Positions 11,667 to 24,065 of a stretch of DNA of 64,000 nt are shown here, one piece after another. The position numbers were made by a program, and so were the translations under genes. The number at the start of each line of letters is the position of its first letter. The stretch's first letter is position 1. This stretch comes from Sinonovacula constricta (Eukaryota > Mollusca > Bivalvia > Cardiida > Solecurtidae): assembly GCA_007844125.1 (NCBI GenBank), contig CM017559.1, positions 34,129,363 through 34,193,362 on the forward strand, given 5' to 3'. Below the pieces are notes generated by a model, which was given only the letters and a program-made list of their open reading frames with translations, ran no database searches and was not told the DNA's origin.

Positions 11667-12837
11667 TGTTTTATACTGTAAACTTACATTTAATCAATTT
11701 TCATATGTCAAAATATGTATGTCGATTTAATTTTAAGTTTGTTTACATCGGTTGCGTCGCCCTAGATCTATCGCATCAATGTTTTATTGTACTTTAACAT
11801 GCATAACCATAAAAAACTAAATTTCATGTGAACTGCAGCGACATGGACTCGGGTCCACGTGCGGAACACGTACTGCGCGCACGTACAGGAGTGTTGGAGA
11901 ACCGGCCTAAAAAGGTGTGCATCAAAAGTGCATCGAATTTACATACTTTTAAAATTTGATGATAAGTCGATACGCTGAGAAAGCTTCACCAATGTCATGT
12001 TTCCTTAGCTTACATACACAATAACAAGACAAGTCGTTCATACGAAGCATCAAAGGCGACGCAAAAAGTTGGAGGTGTAAAGAGATTAAAACAATATGGG
12101 AGCAAGTAATAAGTAACACTTGAAACGTCGTGGTTTTTATTTGAAAGTTTGAGAAAAAACCTGTATACTTGTAACTTATATTCCTGAGACGATACAATGG
12201 TTTAAAACAAAATAAAAGGCATAACCTAACACCATTTAAAATGTTTTCTAAGATGTTAGATGTGTAGAGAAAAATGCAAAATTATTTTATGTACAAGCTG
12301 AAAATGCACATGTGCAGCAGTCTCACATTACACAAATAATGTTCAAACAGTATTGTTCTCGAACGTAGTATGTTTTTTCAGTATCTTATTTTTTTTATTT
12401 CAGAGTATGCATGTTAAAGAACAATAAAACAAAATAAAACAACGTTTACCGAATTAGGACCCGTATTGATCAGGTTTAGAAAGTCCGCAAAACAAACTCT
12501 CCCCCATGTGCAAATTTCAGTGAGCATTCCATATAGGCGTCGCGCTCCAGTGCGTCGCCAATAATTGCGACTTTTCCTATTACATAATATTTACGGCATA
12601 GCTTGCCATATACATGTCATCAATAAAAAGTTACAAATTATAGGCATGTTTCAAATAAATGGTCATTTTTAAAAAAGATACATACGCGCATACTGGTATT
12701 GAAATTTTTAATCAGAACATCCTCAGATGAGAATAAACGGCTTTGATATAATGCAAAAAGCAAAACGGGCTTTGATGTATCGGTTGACTATTTAACATTT
12801 TTGTTTTTGTTGTTGTTGGTTTTTGTTTGGTTTGTTT
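11667..12837. other. No gene recognised
   Basis: AT-rich spacer; a GC-richer stretch at 11840-11910 holds several ACGT-type palindromes but no gene evidence. Confidence 0.35.
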
Positions 12838-13070
12838 TTGAGATACATCGCAGCGACCAATTATGATAATTATAGCAACGTTCGGCTGTTTTGGTGGAGG
12901 AAGACCCCAGACAAATGTCAAGGTAGAACCACCGGCGCACCACAGGTCAACTGAAAGACCTTCTCACATAAGTTCTTCGCCCCGAACGGGACTCGAACAA
13001 ATCTGGTAGCAGGCTAAGCATTCAGAGAAGTTACAAATTCGGCGACTCTACCACTACGCCACGGCAGAAC
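12838..13070 (-). mobile_element. SINE-C copy C1
   Basis: tRNA-derived SINE with a class II (Ser/Leu-like) head. On the minus strand it runs GTGGCGTAGTGGTAGAGTCG (box A), then a longer arm and a damaged box B near GTTCGAGTCCCG, then GGTCTTTCAGTTGACCTG, and ends TCGCTGCGATGTATCTC. Confidence 0.85.
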
Positions 13071-13119
13071 CTTCAATTGACATTTAAATTGGGTTTATAA
13101 TCAAGCGTTACTTTCGTCA

Positions 13120-13310
13120 TGACGTAGAACTTCAAGAAGAGTTCATTTCATCAAGAAAAAATAGACCATACAGAGAAGGAAGTTTTGATAAAACTGGGAG
13201 TATCGACAATTGTTACTCTGAACGATAATCAATACAGGAGTGAATGTTATGATATTTACTATCTCAGCAATGACATGATCTCTGACTTATGGGCTAAAGT
13301 CAAGCGAACA
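13120..13310 (+). repeat. Low-copy repeat family L, copy L2
   Basis: Pairs with 5455-5620; the best block is ATCAATACAGGAGTGAATG through CATGATCTCTGACTTATGG. Confidence 0.4.
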
Positions 13311-13559
13311 TGGAATACCGCGAATTAGAAAACCACTTTGGTGTTTTCGCTCTGCCTAAACAAGTAGGCTTAGTGTACGAATCGTGCCACGTGAGCGCAC
13401 CATACCGTTAGAAATGATGAATCTTCGCAAGGTAGAATTTAAGACGCGTTTTCATGCTATGTCAAAGTTAAAGTGACTTGGATAAATATAATAATATTAT
13501 AACCTATTTAAATCGTTATAACCGCTCGACTACTGGCGCCCCTATCATTTTCTTGATGT

Positions 13560-13740
13560 TGCTCTAAAGTCCAGTAAGTCCCGCTACCTTCTGTGGGCAT
13601 ACAGCCCTTATGCATGTACTAGTGTTAGTGGGAGAGCAGGGCAATGCCATCCACATAATCGAAGTTTTCCAGCTTGTTCGTAAGGGTCTGCTATATCCCT
13701 CTTGGTACATGTATATGGATCAAGCTGCCAGTAAAGATCC
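13560..13740 (-). pseudogene. LINE reverse-transcriptase scrap
   Basis: The minus-strand frame reads KLENFDYVDGIALLSH at about 13628-13675. This lines up with the LEDLDFADDIALLSH block around the catalytic aspartates of several LINE reverse transcriptases (the FADD/YADD box). The Asp-Asp pair has become Asp-Gly, and two stop codons follow immediately. It is a short decayed fragment of a non-LTR element different from the one at 48.5 kb. Confidence 0.65.
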
Positions 13741-15364
13741 ATCACGATATTTATTGTTTATAAATTTGCGCGTGTGGCGACAGCATGCATTTTTTAATTC
13801 ACATTCATAAGCAATGCTTATAAATTTAAGTATATCAAACAGCATACAAACCTAAGTAAAAACGACCAACTCCGAACATCGTAACAAAGCCCAACCTTAC
13901 AGCATGGTTCACAAACACCCATTTCTTATCATCTAGCAAATTGATTATTTTTAATATTGGGCAAGATAAGCTCGGCAAAGCATCAATTCTATATTTGATC
14001 ACGAATTCAGGAAACAACAGGCCCTCCTCAAACAAGAAACATGGTCTTGTTACTTTTTTTCACTGAAACTGACTCCCAAGACGTATGGTCTGTTTGTATG
14101 CCTATTGATTTAAGATGATGCTGTGGAGTAGTTCAAAAGAGAAGGGCCACAGACTAAACCAATTAGTTCAAAACACAGACGGATAGTAAAGTCTAATGAT
14201 TTTGTGGCTCTTGAATTGTCAGTTTTATTTGATTAACCGGATGAAATGCCCAATTAGCGAGGATAAGAACACACTGATTTATTTCGATATCAAATGTTCA
14301 TCACTAAATACAGTATATTGAGCATCAAGGGAAGAACATCTAATACACTGAGTGTCTTTGGAATTATTACTTGCTGAGTGAAGGCTGGTTATTTCAAAAG
14401 TTTCTTGATACGTGGGTACTAAGAAAGGAGTTGGATTTGATAGAAGTATACTTAGATTAAAAGTGAATTGTTGAAGGAAACTGCTTTAATCCTAGTGTTC
14501 GAGAGTGCACACGAATCCACGGATCCTCTGGCCATACTCTGAAACTGTTAAACAAACACGTGGCAGCGACAAGATCCATAAATACTGCAACAAGTTTAAA
14601 AGCATCATAAACAAGAACAATAACAACAAACTTTTGAAATCTGTTCATACGCGAATTCAATCTCTTTACTTCTTTCAATAGTCGTAAAACAACAGAAACA
14701 TGTAGTGTAATCTGATTTGGATGTATGTAAATATATATTTTAGGAAAACATGACGTAATTACATGCTGTGTGTAAGAAATGTGTTAGTGTATATTTCATT
14801 TTCTGTGTATTAAGGGTCGAAAAACAATGGTTAGACAGTTTGTTACTGCGAACATAAAGGCTTTCCATATGTATAAAACACTTCTACGCCAGTGTATGTA
14901 AAATTGGACATTAATATTTTTTTCAAATGTACGGAAATCTTTGTTACGAATTTTAAATCTATTTTAAGAATTGGAATTTGTCTTGAGTAATGTTTGTTCT
15001 GAGAGAATAACAACTGATTAATATGACATTTTGATGTTCTGTCAGAGACCCGGTTGTGGTTATGATATGTGTTGACATGTAACATTGTGTCGGTGAACGG
15101 GAGAAAACAATGGTGACTGATGGCATCGTTGTCGTCGCAATTTTGCAAATATTGCTTTCGTCTAGTTCAGGTAAGCGACCTTCTTGTTCAAATGTTGTCA
15201 TTTTGCTAGCAAGTTTTGACCACGGTACGACACAATAATGTACACGTATATTTGTTTAGTGCGTTGAGTGTGTAGATAGACTAAGCATGCAACCATTTTT
15301 GGTAATCTACTCTGATTTATTTTAAATATTTATGTTTGTTGTTTTGTGCCATTATTCACCAACC
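13741..15364. other. No gene recognised
   Basis: AT-rich non-coding sequence; no repeat family found. Confidence 0.35.
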
Positions 15365-15598
15365 ATTTGAAAGCCTAAGTAATGACTTAAGTTCAAAGTC
15401 ACAATTTTCATACCAACAAAAACAAGCTTATTTATGAAGTTTTAACGTGATTTTAAGCTGCAAGTAATAAAATTAAAGTGTCAGGCAAAAATACAGACAT
15501 GTAACTAAATACATAATGAAGATATAATGGATTGAAATCCATGACTTGAGCAAATATTACGTAAAATTGGTTAGGTGAATACAGGCCTTAATACATTT
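15365..15598 (+). repeat. Low-copy repeat family H, copy H1
   Basis: About 230 bp matching H2 (21424-21655): shared AAAGCCTAA, ATGACTTAAG, CATACCAACAAAAA, AAGCTTATT and TTGAAATCCATGACTTGAGC. Non-coding. Confidence 0.65.
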
Positions 15599-15716
15599 AC
15601 TTGTGTTTCGCCTGTATTTTTTGCCGAACTGGTAAATAGGTCCCATGTACTTTGAAAACAATACCAGTCCTTTCTGGTTCCTTGTTTGCGTAAGCAACAA
15701 ACACGTTTCTATGTTT

Positions 15717-16023
15717 GCCTGTTTGTTTATTGGGTTTATCGTCCCACCAATAGTATTTCAGTTATCCGGATCAAGTCCACTTGAAGCACATATAGTGCTG
15801 CCTTCACTGTGCCGAGAACACCTGGCATGATTCTACACCCAGTCACATTATCCTGGCACCGGGCCAACCAGTCGTGGAACTACCCTTATATTTGCTTGAG
15901 CGTTAGCAAGAGAGCTACATCACTGCTAATTTTAACGTACTCTGGTATGTAGTGGCCCTGGATCGAACTCGGGGCCTCCCGTACCTGGAGCCGACGCTCT
16001 ACCGATTGCGCTACCAGGTCCGG
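15717..16023 (-). mobile_element. SINE-A copy A3
   Basis: Full-length copy with box A and a slightly changed box B (GAGTTCGATCC on minus). A few short deletions occur in the body (for example at the GTGTATAGCATG block near 15810). Confidence 0.88.
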
Positions 16024-16545
16024 TTTCTACGTAAAGGTCCAATAAAACGAGATCTCCTATCAGAAATGTTATTGCTTTGTCGTGACCACGTTATCTAAAC
16101 TGTTATTTCATTAATGGTATTTTTCATAGATTTGTTAAAATTCATGGATATTTGATGGCGTTTTCTTTGTCTTTGTTTCCTGGTAGTCTAGAGTTGTACA
16201 TTTGCTTTGTATTGGCGTATCGGCGACAATATTACATTGTTCTGTTTAAAGTTTATCGAATAAAATGTGTGATTTGTGCCTTTTAAAGTCATATTTAACA
16301 ACTAGCTACCCTACATAGATATTCATATTTTAGAAACAAAAATTCCTATATGGGAGTAGGTTTTCTCAATAAAAGCATTTTGTCATTTTGTGAGGGTAAT
16401 GCTGGTATAAGCTTACTATTGCTTTTTATATTTAATGTCAATTTGATTGGCTACAAGTTTAGGTTGTAACTAATTTGTTGTTATAAAATATTTTTGTCAT
16501 ACGTTTTTAAATAACAGTTTATTGCATTGCTATGTAGGTGACATT
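16024..16545. other. No recognisable feature
   Basis: AT-rich spacer between two SINEs. Confidence 0.35.
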
Positions 16546-16826
16546 GGGATTGGGATGGGATTTGAAGGCATTTTTGCCGATATTGTGCAGCGACATTTCT
16601 ATAATTAATGCACAGGGGCACTTATGAGATGCCCACGGACTGAACCCGGCCGGTCCATTGTATTGACATCGACAAGTCCGGTATAATGTTGTCCCCTAAG
16701 CCCCGAGCGTTAGGAGGGAAGCCAGTACCAACTTTAAAGTCTTTGGTTTGACCCGGCCGGGGTTTGAACCCGCGACCCTCCCGATCCCCGTGCCGACGCT
16801 CTACCACTTGAGCTATTGCGGCCGGT
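16546..16826 (-). mobile_element. SINE-B copy B4
   Basis: Full-length with box A and box B (GGTTCAAACCC). The flanking GGTGACATT at 16537-16545 and GGTGTCATT at 16829-16837 look like a target duplication. Confidence 0.88.
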
Positions 16827-16990
16827 TTGGTGTCATTTATCATGGCAATACATGAATAGTAAAGTCTAAGCTTAATATTATAAACACTGTGCTTCTTGAC
16901 ATTGTTGTTGCATGTGCTTGTCGTCAAGTGCATGTTGTAGTATAATATAGTCAGTCTTTTGTATCTTCTTATTCAAATGTTGTTTCGTTT

Positions 16991-17300
16991 ATGTTTATTG
17001 GGTTTATCAAGAGTACGTGTATTTCAGTTATCTGGAGGCGGTGTCAATTTGAAGCAGATATAGTGCTGCCTTCACTGTGTATAGCATGCCGTGAACACCT
17101 GGCATAATATTATAGCCAGTCCCATTATCCTGACACCAGGCCAACCAGTCGTGGAACTACCCTTTCATATTGTTTGAGCGTTAACAAGGGAGCTAACACC
17201 ACTACCATTTTACGACATTGGTAAACCGCGGTCCCTGGATCGAACCTGAGGCCTACCGTACCTGGAGACGACGCTCTACCGATTGCGCTACAAGGTCCGG
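16991..17300 (-). mobile_element. SINE-A copy A4
   Basis: Full-length but with a short deletion after the GGGTTTATC tail motif; box A and box B (GGTTCGATCC) present. Confidence 0.85.
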
Positions 17301-17963
17301 TCCCGTGCTTTTTGACATTGTTGTTGTATGTGATTATTATCAAAAGCATGTTGTGATATACCGTCTTTTTATCTTCTATGCATATGTTGTTTTATATCCA
17401 CTGAATTTATTGTATGTGCGATATTGATCATGTCATTAGATGAAAAAACTACAACACAAACTTATGACGATTTCCAGTGCATTGAAGGTAAGTGAACTGT
17501 TGCAAAATGTTATTAATGTTGTTCCATTATTCATTTCGTGAAAAAAAAAACAATAATAAAAAAAAAAAAAACAACCGAAAACATTTCCCAACTGAAAAAA
17601 ATCACCTCAACAGTAACAATCACCTTACATTGTATATAAACACTTCATACGAATGAAGAAATCTGAATACATTTAGAATGTAACACCATATATCAAACAT
17701 ATACATGCACATGAGGTTGAATTGAAAGTGTTAATCAGAATTCACATTCCTTGAGCTTAATTTGTTTTGCGTACAATTATTCTTGACATAACCGTCTAGT
17801 TTATTAGCACAAATATCAGTATAAACTTCTTCATAAATCACACAACAAATCATTAATACGGCCTATAAGTACGGATTATTTCCAAGCATAATCGTTGTTA
17901 TTTGTCAGTGCTTTTGAATATAACAACAGTGTTTTGAACATAATTGTTGGCATATTTGTACGT
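17301..17963. other. No gene; A-rich tract
   Basis: AT-rich spacer with an interrupted poly-A tract at 17540-17575. Confidence 0.35.
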
Positions 17964-17974
17964 AACATAAGATA

Positions 17975-18257
17975 GGGATGGGATGGGATTTGCCGGCATT
18001 TTTGCCGATACTGTGCAGCGACATTTCTATCATTATAGCACAGGGGCACTTATGAGGTGCCCAGGGACTAAACCCGGTAGGTCCATTTTACCCACACTAA
18101 CGATTTAGGCGTAATGCTGTCTCCTTAGTCCCGAGCGTTAGGAGAGAAGCCACTACTACCAACTTTAAAGGCTTTGGTGTGAACCGGCCGGAGTTTGAAC
18201 CCGCAAGCTCCCGATACGCAAGCCGACACTCTAAAACTTGAGCTTTTGCGGCCGGTA
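17975..18257 (-). mobile_element. SINE-B copy B5 with target duplication
   Basis: Full-length SINE-B, flanked by a perfect 11-bp direct repeat AACATAAGATA at 17964-17974 and 18258-18268. This defines the insertion boundaries exactly. Confidence 0.9.
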
Positions 18258-18268
18258 AACATAAGATA

Positions 18269-19593
18269 AGATTTCTACAAATGTACATAAATTTGCTTTA
18301 AGAAAAAAATGGGAAGATCAACTTTTAATGATGACGTTTTCTATCATACGACGTAAATGAACCTCATCCCTTCATTTAACGTCGTCTTCAGCTTTCTTCC
18401 GGAGGCTTGACTTCGTTAGACGACAGGCAAGAAATTACCCTGCAAGCTAATATTGACATTTGCTTCCCCGCTAGTCTAAGTGTTCCTAGATCTCTCTGTA
18501 ATTTAAGTTTTTTGAAAGCTGAGTCGCACTTCCCTCTTGACATCAAATATAAGGCTCGTGTATATTTGTCTGCAATGTCAACATATAAGCGATTTTTTTT
18601 AAATATATTTATGACATTTTTTTTCAAAAACACACTGAGTAGACATCCAGATAGCAGAAGAATATAATTTCGAGGATGGTATTGTATTCATTTTGTTGCG
18701 CAATTTGTTGTGTTCAAACAGAAAAGGTTATTATAATATACGGGTGTGCATTTGTGTTGTCTGAAAAGATAAAATGTAAACTCAAATCTTTTGACTTGTG
18801 TTTGAAATGAACATAGTCCTCAGAACATGAATTTCCGGAACCAATCTTGTATCTTCCCATGGCTGTGCTTTAGGACATGGGCAGTTTAGCTAAAACGGAT
18901 TCAAGCCATCATATATATTTGACTGATGATAGAGTTCCTAAACTTAATTCAGTACAATGCTTGAAAGGTCTTCTCCAAATTCAGATGACAGGTTGTCAAT
19001 GAGCAGTGTGTTATAAATATATGACGAAACATTGATCAAATACAGATAATTGATGACGTCATTTAAATTAGTTGTTACACTTAAGTGATGACCATAAATA
19101 CTTAATTAAATATTAGGATATCTTAGATTAAAATATTATAGAAGTGTTTGTGCAAATGCTTTTGTATCCCTTTGATCGATTACTTATTTCGCACAGTAGC
19201 CAGAAAATCGTTCAAAGTTTCACGTATCGATAAGTATTGTATCATGTAAAGATAAAACACTACGACCGGTAATGATCCACGTTTGCAACTTGTTTAATTA
19301 CTAGAATATGTGTCCTTGATTGTTTTTTATTGAAATATAATTAATTTATAATTAATATATAAACGACAGAGTAAATGAGAATACACATTTACTAGTTTTA
19401 GAGCCAGTGGTTTCACCAATTGTATGTGACAGTCTGTTAATAGTCCTTTAAGGCCGTTTCATCACAAGTGCTAGGACCTTTTATGGTCACCAAGACCATC
19501 AAAACTATTCAGCTGTCTTAAGAACATTTCAATAAAAGTCATAAAACAGGAAACAGGCTAAGTGCCATATAGAAAGTTATGAAAAGAAACTAA
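18269..19593. other. No gene; possible family D trace
   Basis: AT-rich. TGATGACGTTTTCTATCATA near 18328 resembles the CRE segment of family D, and a perfect TGACGTCA lies at 19054-19061; neither is long enough to call a copy. Confidence 0.3.
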
Positions 19594-19810
19594 TGTTTAT
19601 GTTTATTGGGTTAATCGTCCGACCAACAGTATTTCAGATATCAGGAGACAGGTGTCCACCTGAAGCAGATGTAGTGCTGCCTTCACCGTGTATACCATGC
19701 CGTGAACACCTTGCATGATACCATACCCAGTCACATTATCCTGACACCGGGCCAACCAGTCACGTAACTACCCATATTTTGTTTGAGCGTTAGCAAGGGA
19801 GCTATACCAC
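19594..19810 (-). mobile_element. SINE-A copy A5 (5'-truncated)
   Basis: Tail and body only; it stops at GGGAGCTATACCAC, so the tRNA-like head with both promoter boxes is absent. Confidence 0.8.
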
Positions 19811-20489
19811 AAGAGACTAATGTTCCTGGGACTGGCCATAAATGGTTAGAGCTTTTGATGAAAAGACCCGCAGTATAATTTCTGAACTAGGGGATAGCTT
19901 CAGAGAATTGTGCTAAGAACTCACTCTTTTGTGGTCCTTCTTGTTGAGGTGACTTTACATCTAATTTGTTTACAATTACTGATAGAAAAGTCATGATTAA
20001 TATACAAATATGGTTATGTTTACACATCTTGTAAGACCTGTAAAAAGGCAGAGTTATTTTTTGTACGGAATTCTCTTATTGGTATCGTCCATCAATGAAT
20101 AAAAAGTATCTTAAACTTTCAGGAATTTTGTTAAACACAGATTTACATAGTTAGACTGAAATACATACCAGACATCGTTATTTCAGAGCAAGAGAAATGA
20201 TATTCCAACATCGATTAAAGAAGCAACAACAACTGAGTGATTTATAGAATTTGATTGTGCCAGATGCCTGGTACGAGGACTGATTATTTACCGTAGATCT
20301 AACTATTGTATTATATTGATAGTGGTTTTTGAATAGAATTTTTAGATTATCAGTTGATATTAAGTGTTTCAAAGGAATGCGATACAAACAAGTAACAATG
20401 GTGATGAAAAATCTTGATGAGAAGACGTTAAAACCTGATGTATTTTATACATGTATGATGAATAGACTAGACAGCAACGAGGACAGGCA
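19811..20489. other. No recognisable feature
   Basis: AT-rich spacer. Confidence 0.35.
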
Positions 20490-20694
20490 AGTCTTGTCAC
20501 TCCTCTGACTGCTTAACCTCTCACCGCGTGGGTTCGAGTCCCGTTCGGGGCGGAGGACTTAATATGGGAAGGTCTTCCAGCTGACCTATGGTGGGCTGGT
20601 GGTTCTACCCAGACACGTGTCTGGGGCCTTCCTCCATTCAAATAGCTGGACGTCCCTATAATTACCATAATTGGTCGCTGCGATGTATTAAAAA
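20490..20694 (+). mobile_element. SINE-C copy C2 (5'-truncated)
   Basis: Plus orientation. Box B (GGGTTCGAGTCCCG) and the whole body down to TTGGTCGCTGCGATGTATTA are present; box A is missing. Confidence 0.82.
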
Positions 20695-20720
20695 AATCTT
20701 GTAGGGAAACATATCCATGT

Positions 20721-21029
20721 TTGTTTGTTTATTGGGTTTATCGACCCCAAAACTGTATTTCAGTTATCTGGAGACGGTGTCCAGTTAAGGCAGATATAGT
20801 GCTGCCTTCAGTGTGTATAGCATGCCTTGAGCACCTGGCATGATATCACACCCAGTCACAAAATCCTGACACCGGGCTAAGCAGTCGTGGAACTACCCTC
20901 ATATCCGATTTAGCGTTAGCAAGGGAGCTATACCAATACCCTTTTTAACGACTTTAGTATAGTCATGGCCTGGGATTCGAACCGGGGCCTGGAGCCTGAA
21001 GGTCTGCCGATTGTGCTGCCAGGTCCGGT
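20721..21029 (-). mobile_element. SINE-A copy A6 with target duplication
   Basis: SINE-A inserted just after C2. The 9-bp direct repeat TATCCATGT is at 20712-20720 and 21030-21038. The head is shortened: part of the anticodon-arm region (CCCGTACCT) is deleted. Confidence 0.85.
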
Positions 21030-21249
21030 TATCCATGTCCATGTATTAAAAATCTAACAAAGGTTTCTTGTTCTTATTCCGACATGGACATATAGTTAGT
21101 AAATCGCTAAATCCAAAGATTTACAAGGAAAGTATTAAAACAAACGACTGTAAATAATTATATAAATATATAAAAAAATGTTACTAGTGTTTATAAACTA
21201 AGACCAATTAGTTCAAGAAAGGACAAGCTACATTGTTGTCGAACATTCT

Positions 21250-21420
21250 TCTACGTTTGTTTGTATGGTGGATTTAATGTTTTACCAAACATCGTTCAGT
21301 TACCTTGACACTAGAAGCCGATGTTGTTCTGATGCAATTCTTCCGTTAATGGAAATATTATGCAGTGCACGATACCACACTAAGTCACAGTGTCCTGACA
21401 CGGGGTTATAGCTTGTATTC
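21250..21420 (-). mobile_element. Old SINE-A copy A7, left piece
   Basis: Strongly diverged tail and body (TTAATGTTTTACCAAACATC, GCACGATACCACACTAAGTC). It continues at 21660-21790 and again at 22074-22100, split by repeat H2 and SINE-B copy B6. Confidence 0.65.
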
Positions 21421-21423
21421 CAC

Positions 21424-21655
21424 GAACCATTTTAAAGCCTAATTCATGACTTAAGCCCAAGTCACAAGTTTCATGCCAACAAAAATAAGCTTATTCACGA
21501 AGTTTCAATTTGACTTTAAGCTCAAAGTAGCAAACTTAAAGTGTTATGGAAAGATAGAAACATGCAGCTGAATACAGAATGCAACTACTGTGATTTGAAA
21601 TCCATGACTTGAGCAATTCTTTCTTAAGAATAGTTGGTGCATACGGTCCTAGGTC
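21424..21655 (+). repeat. Low-copy repeat family H, copy H2 (inside A7)
   Basis: Matches H1 throughout, including AAAATAAGCTTATTCACGAA and TTGAAATCCATGACTTGAGC. It sits within the body of SINE-A copy A7, so it arrived later than A7. Confidence 0.65.
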
Positions 21656-21659
21656 TAGG

Positions 21660-21790
21660 AACTAAGTTGTATCATTAAACTGCACAAGGTTAAGCACTGG
21701 TGCTATCGCACTACTATCTCTTAAGACTCTGGTATGTCGGGGTTGAGTTTGACCTCAGGGCTTCCCGTACATGGAGCAAGCGCCCTGATG
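21660..21790 (-). mobile_element. Old SINE-A copy A7, middle piece
   Basis: Contains ACTCTGGTATGTCGGGG and the start of the tRNA-like head (CCCGTACATGGAGCAAGCGC). It is broken by the B6 insertion. Confidence 0.65.
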
Positions 21791-22073
21791 GGATGCGATG
21801 GGATTTGCCGGCATTTTTGCCGACACTGTGCAGCGACATTTCTATCATTATAGCACAGGGGCACTTATGAGGTGCCCAGGGACTGAACCCGGTCAGTCCA
21901 TTTTACTGACATCGACGAGTCAGGCGTAATGCTGTCCCCTTAGCTCCGAGCGTTAGGAGGGAAGCCACTTCTACCCACTTTTAAGTCTTTGGTTTGACCC
22001 GGCCGGGATTTGAACCTGCGACCTTCCGATCCGCAAGCGACGCTCTACCAATTGAGCTATTGCGGCCGGTACA
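21791..22073 (-). mobile_element. SINE-B copy B6 nested in SINE-A
   Basis: Full-length SINE-B with a perfect 8-bp duplication CCCTGATG at 21783-21790 and 22074-22081. After removal of B6 the SINE-A head would read on through GATTGCGCTATCA. Confidence 0.88.
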
Positions 22074-22100
22074 CCCTGATGATTGCGCTATCACTCTTTG
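22074..22100 (-). mobile_element. Old SINE-A copy A7, right piece (box A)
   Basis: CCCTGATGATTGCGCTATCA is the degenerate box A end of A7 beyond B6. Confidence 0.6.
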
Positions 22101-22622
22101 CACTTGCTAATTATAAAGGTCTAGAAAATGTACCTGCGTTTATTCTTGTAAATCATGAAATTGAAACCAAACACGAAATGTGTACCATGCTGTACAATAC
22201 TGTTTCAGCCAATACAATTTTTCCCTACTCATTCTTAAAAAGACTTTCTTTCTGCCCAATCTATTACTTCCTGTTTGTGGCCAAGATGGGGATTCCTGAC
22301 AATGTTCAATATCTACACCCTTGAGCTGGAATATGGAGAGAGCGAGTATTTATTTGTATTTAGCAAACATGACAGGCCATAAATTACACCACGCCTGTTA
22401 ATCATACGTATACATGGCCTTGATCGTTATTGGATTTCACATTTCATGTTAAATATCTCCTATATCAATGTACCTTAATGTTTCTGACATGCATTTTATG
22501 GCGATATACACCTAACATAACAAAACAAACAATTTAGTTTAGTTTACTGTGTTTAATCATTGACCGTTTTTAAATATACTTATCATTGACATTTAGGTGA
22601 ATTGTTTTATAAATTAATTTAA
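22101..22622. other. No recognisable feature
   Basis: AT-rich spacer. Confidence 0.35.
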
Positions 22623-22840
22623 GGGATGGGATTTGCCGGCATTTTCGCCGATACTGTGCAGTCGACATTTCTATCATTATAGCACAGGGGCCCTTATGAG
22701 GTGCACGGGACTGATCCCGGCCGGTCCACTATACTGACACTGACGAGTCAGGCGTAATGCTGTCCCCTTAGTCCGTGGTTTGAACCCGCGACCTCCAGAT
22801 CCGCAAGTCGACGCTCTACTAATTGAGCTATTGCGGCCGG
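22623..22840 (-). mobile_element. SINE-B copy B7 (internal deletion)
   Basis: Both ends are intact but about 60 bp of the central block (GAGCGTTAGG to TTAAAGTC) is missing between CCTTAGTCC and GTGGTTTGAACCCG. Confidence 0.85.
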
Positions 22841-23099
22841 TCATAAATTAAAGTATAAAGTTAAACTATGTTTGCGCATTTAGTCCAACAGTAGATTTCA
22901 ACATTGAATAATGTTCTTTCCAAAAGTATTCTTTATGTTTAGTGATTAAAGACTTCATTGACCAAGTTCATTTTACATTGGGCGTCTACAGAACATGCAA
23001 ACTATGTTACAAGCAGCCAATATCGTACTGATATCAATGTGAAACCATGAAAGAACTCGTATTGTCAAAAGGTAAATAAGAAAAGGTGCTATAAGAATT

Positions 23100-23300
23100 A
23101 CCCCAGATATTTAAATCTTAACTACCTCTAGACAAGGCAAACAGGGTAAATGTAAAAGTGACAAAAACATAGAGACGATGCATAACACACAAAAAGAAAA
23201 AAAAACAACAGCAGTTACCGCCGTGGAACGTTCAGTCGGCAAAAGGACCGACTGGGGTGCTTAAACCTGGTTTGTGGAGCGCTGCAACCTTGCACTTCCA
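23100..23300 (+). repeat. Dispersed repeat family D, copy D4 (variant 5' part)
   Basis: Holds the core with a perfect hairpin CAGTCGG...CCGACTG near 23250-23271. Its 5' part (AGACAAGGCAAACAGGGTAA, GATGCATAACACACAAAAAG) differs from D5/D6 but matches D8 at 58.5 kb. Confidence 0.65.
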
Positions 23301-23569
23301 GTAAGCAACTGTATCGGGAGTTAAAACGTATAAAATGAACTTATATACCGACAAAATAACTAGTAATGTAATAAACTATCAACCTATGTACAGAATGTTT
23401 TATAGATAAAAGCCTCGGCAACCTAAACGCACATTAGAGCAGGGGACGTCCGACAAGTTCTTGATCATCTCAGATAAAATCAACAAGAGCATATAACACT
23501 GTAGTTGTTCCATATAAAATATCTGTACGTTGTCAAGCATAGAATTTAACACACGATCCGATTTATGGG

Positions 23570-23842
23570 TTTGTTGGTTGGTTTGGTGGGCTTATCGTCT
23601 CACTAACAGTATTTCATTAATCCGGAGATGGTGTTTACTTCCAACATGTACAGTTCTGCCTTCATAGTGTATTGCATGCCGTTAATACCTGGCATGATCT
23701 CAAACCCAGTCACATTATCCAGGTGACCAAGTCAGTAAGCCATGGAACTACCCTTCTATTTGCTCGCTTTTTCACAAGGGTGATGGGGTTTGGGTCTGAG
23801 CCCGGGGCTTATCGTTCCATGGAACCGACGCTCTATCGATGA
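23570..23842 (-). mobile_element. SINE-A copy A8 (diverged)
   Basis: Recognisable by GGCTTATCGTCTCACTAACA, GCATGCCGTTAATACCTGGC and GAACTACCCTTCTATTTGCT; the head is degenerate. Confidence 0.75.
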
Positions 23843-23914
23843 CTTCATTTCGTTTCCTAGCCTTGCACTTTTGCGCTGACTTACATGTACCATCACAACG
23901 CGCCTTCAAATTTT

Positions 23915-24065
23915 AAGATACATTAAAATTGGATGTTTCTTGCAAACTTAATGCGTTAAAATTGGATGTTTCTCCATTCTCCATATTGCCTAAATCGAAT
24001 GTTTCTTGCATACTCAGTTCGTTAAAATTGAATGTTTTTTTCTTGCATGCTTAATGCGAGTATAA
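23915..24065 (+). repeat. Degenerate short tandem repeat
   Basis: Four imperfect copies of a GTTAAAATTGGATGTTTCTT unit with TGCATACTTAATGC-like linkers. Confidence 0.55.
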
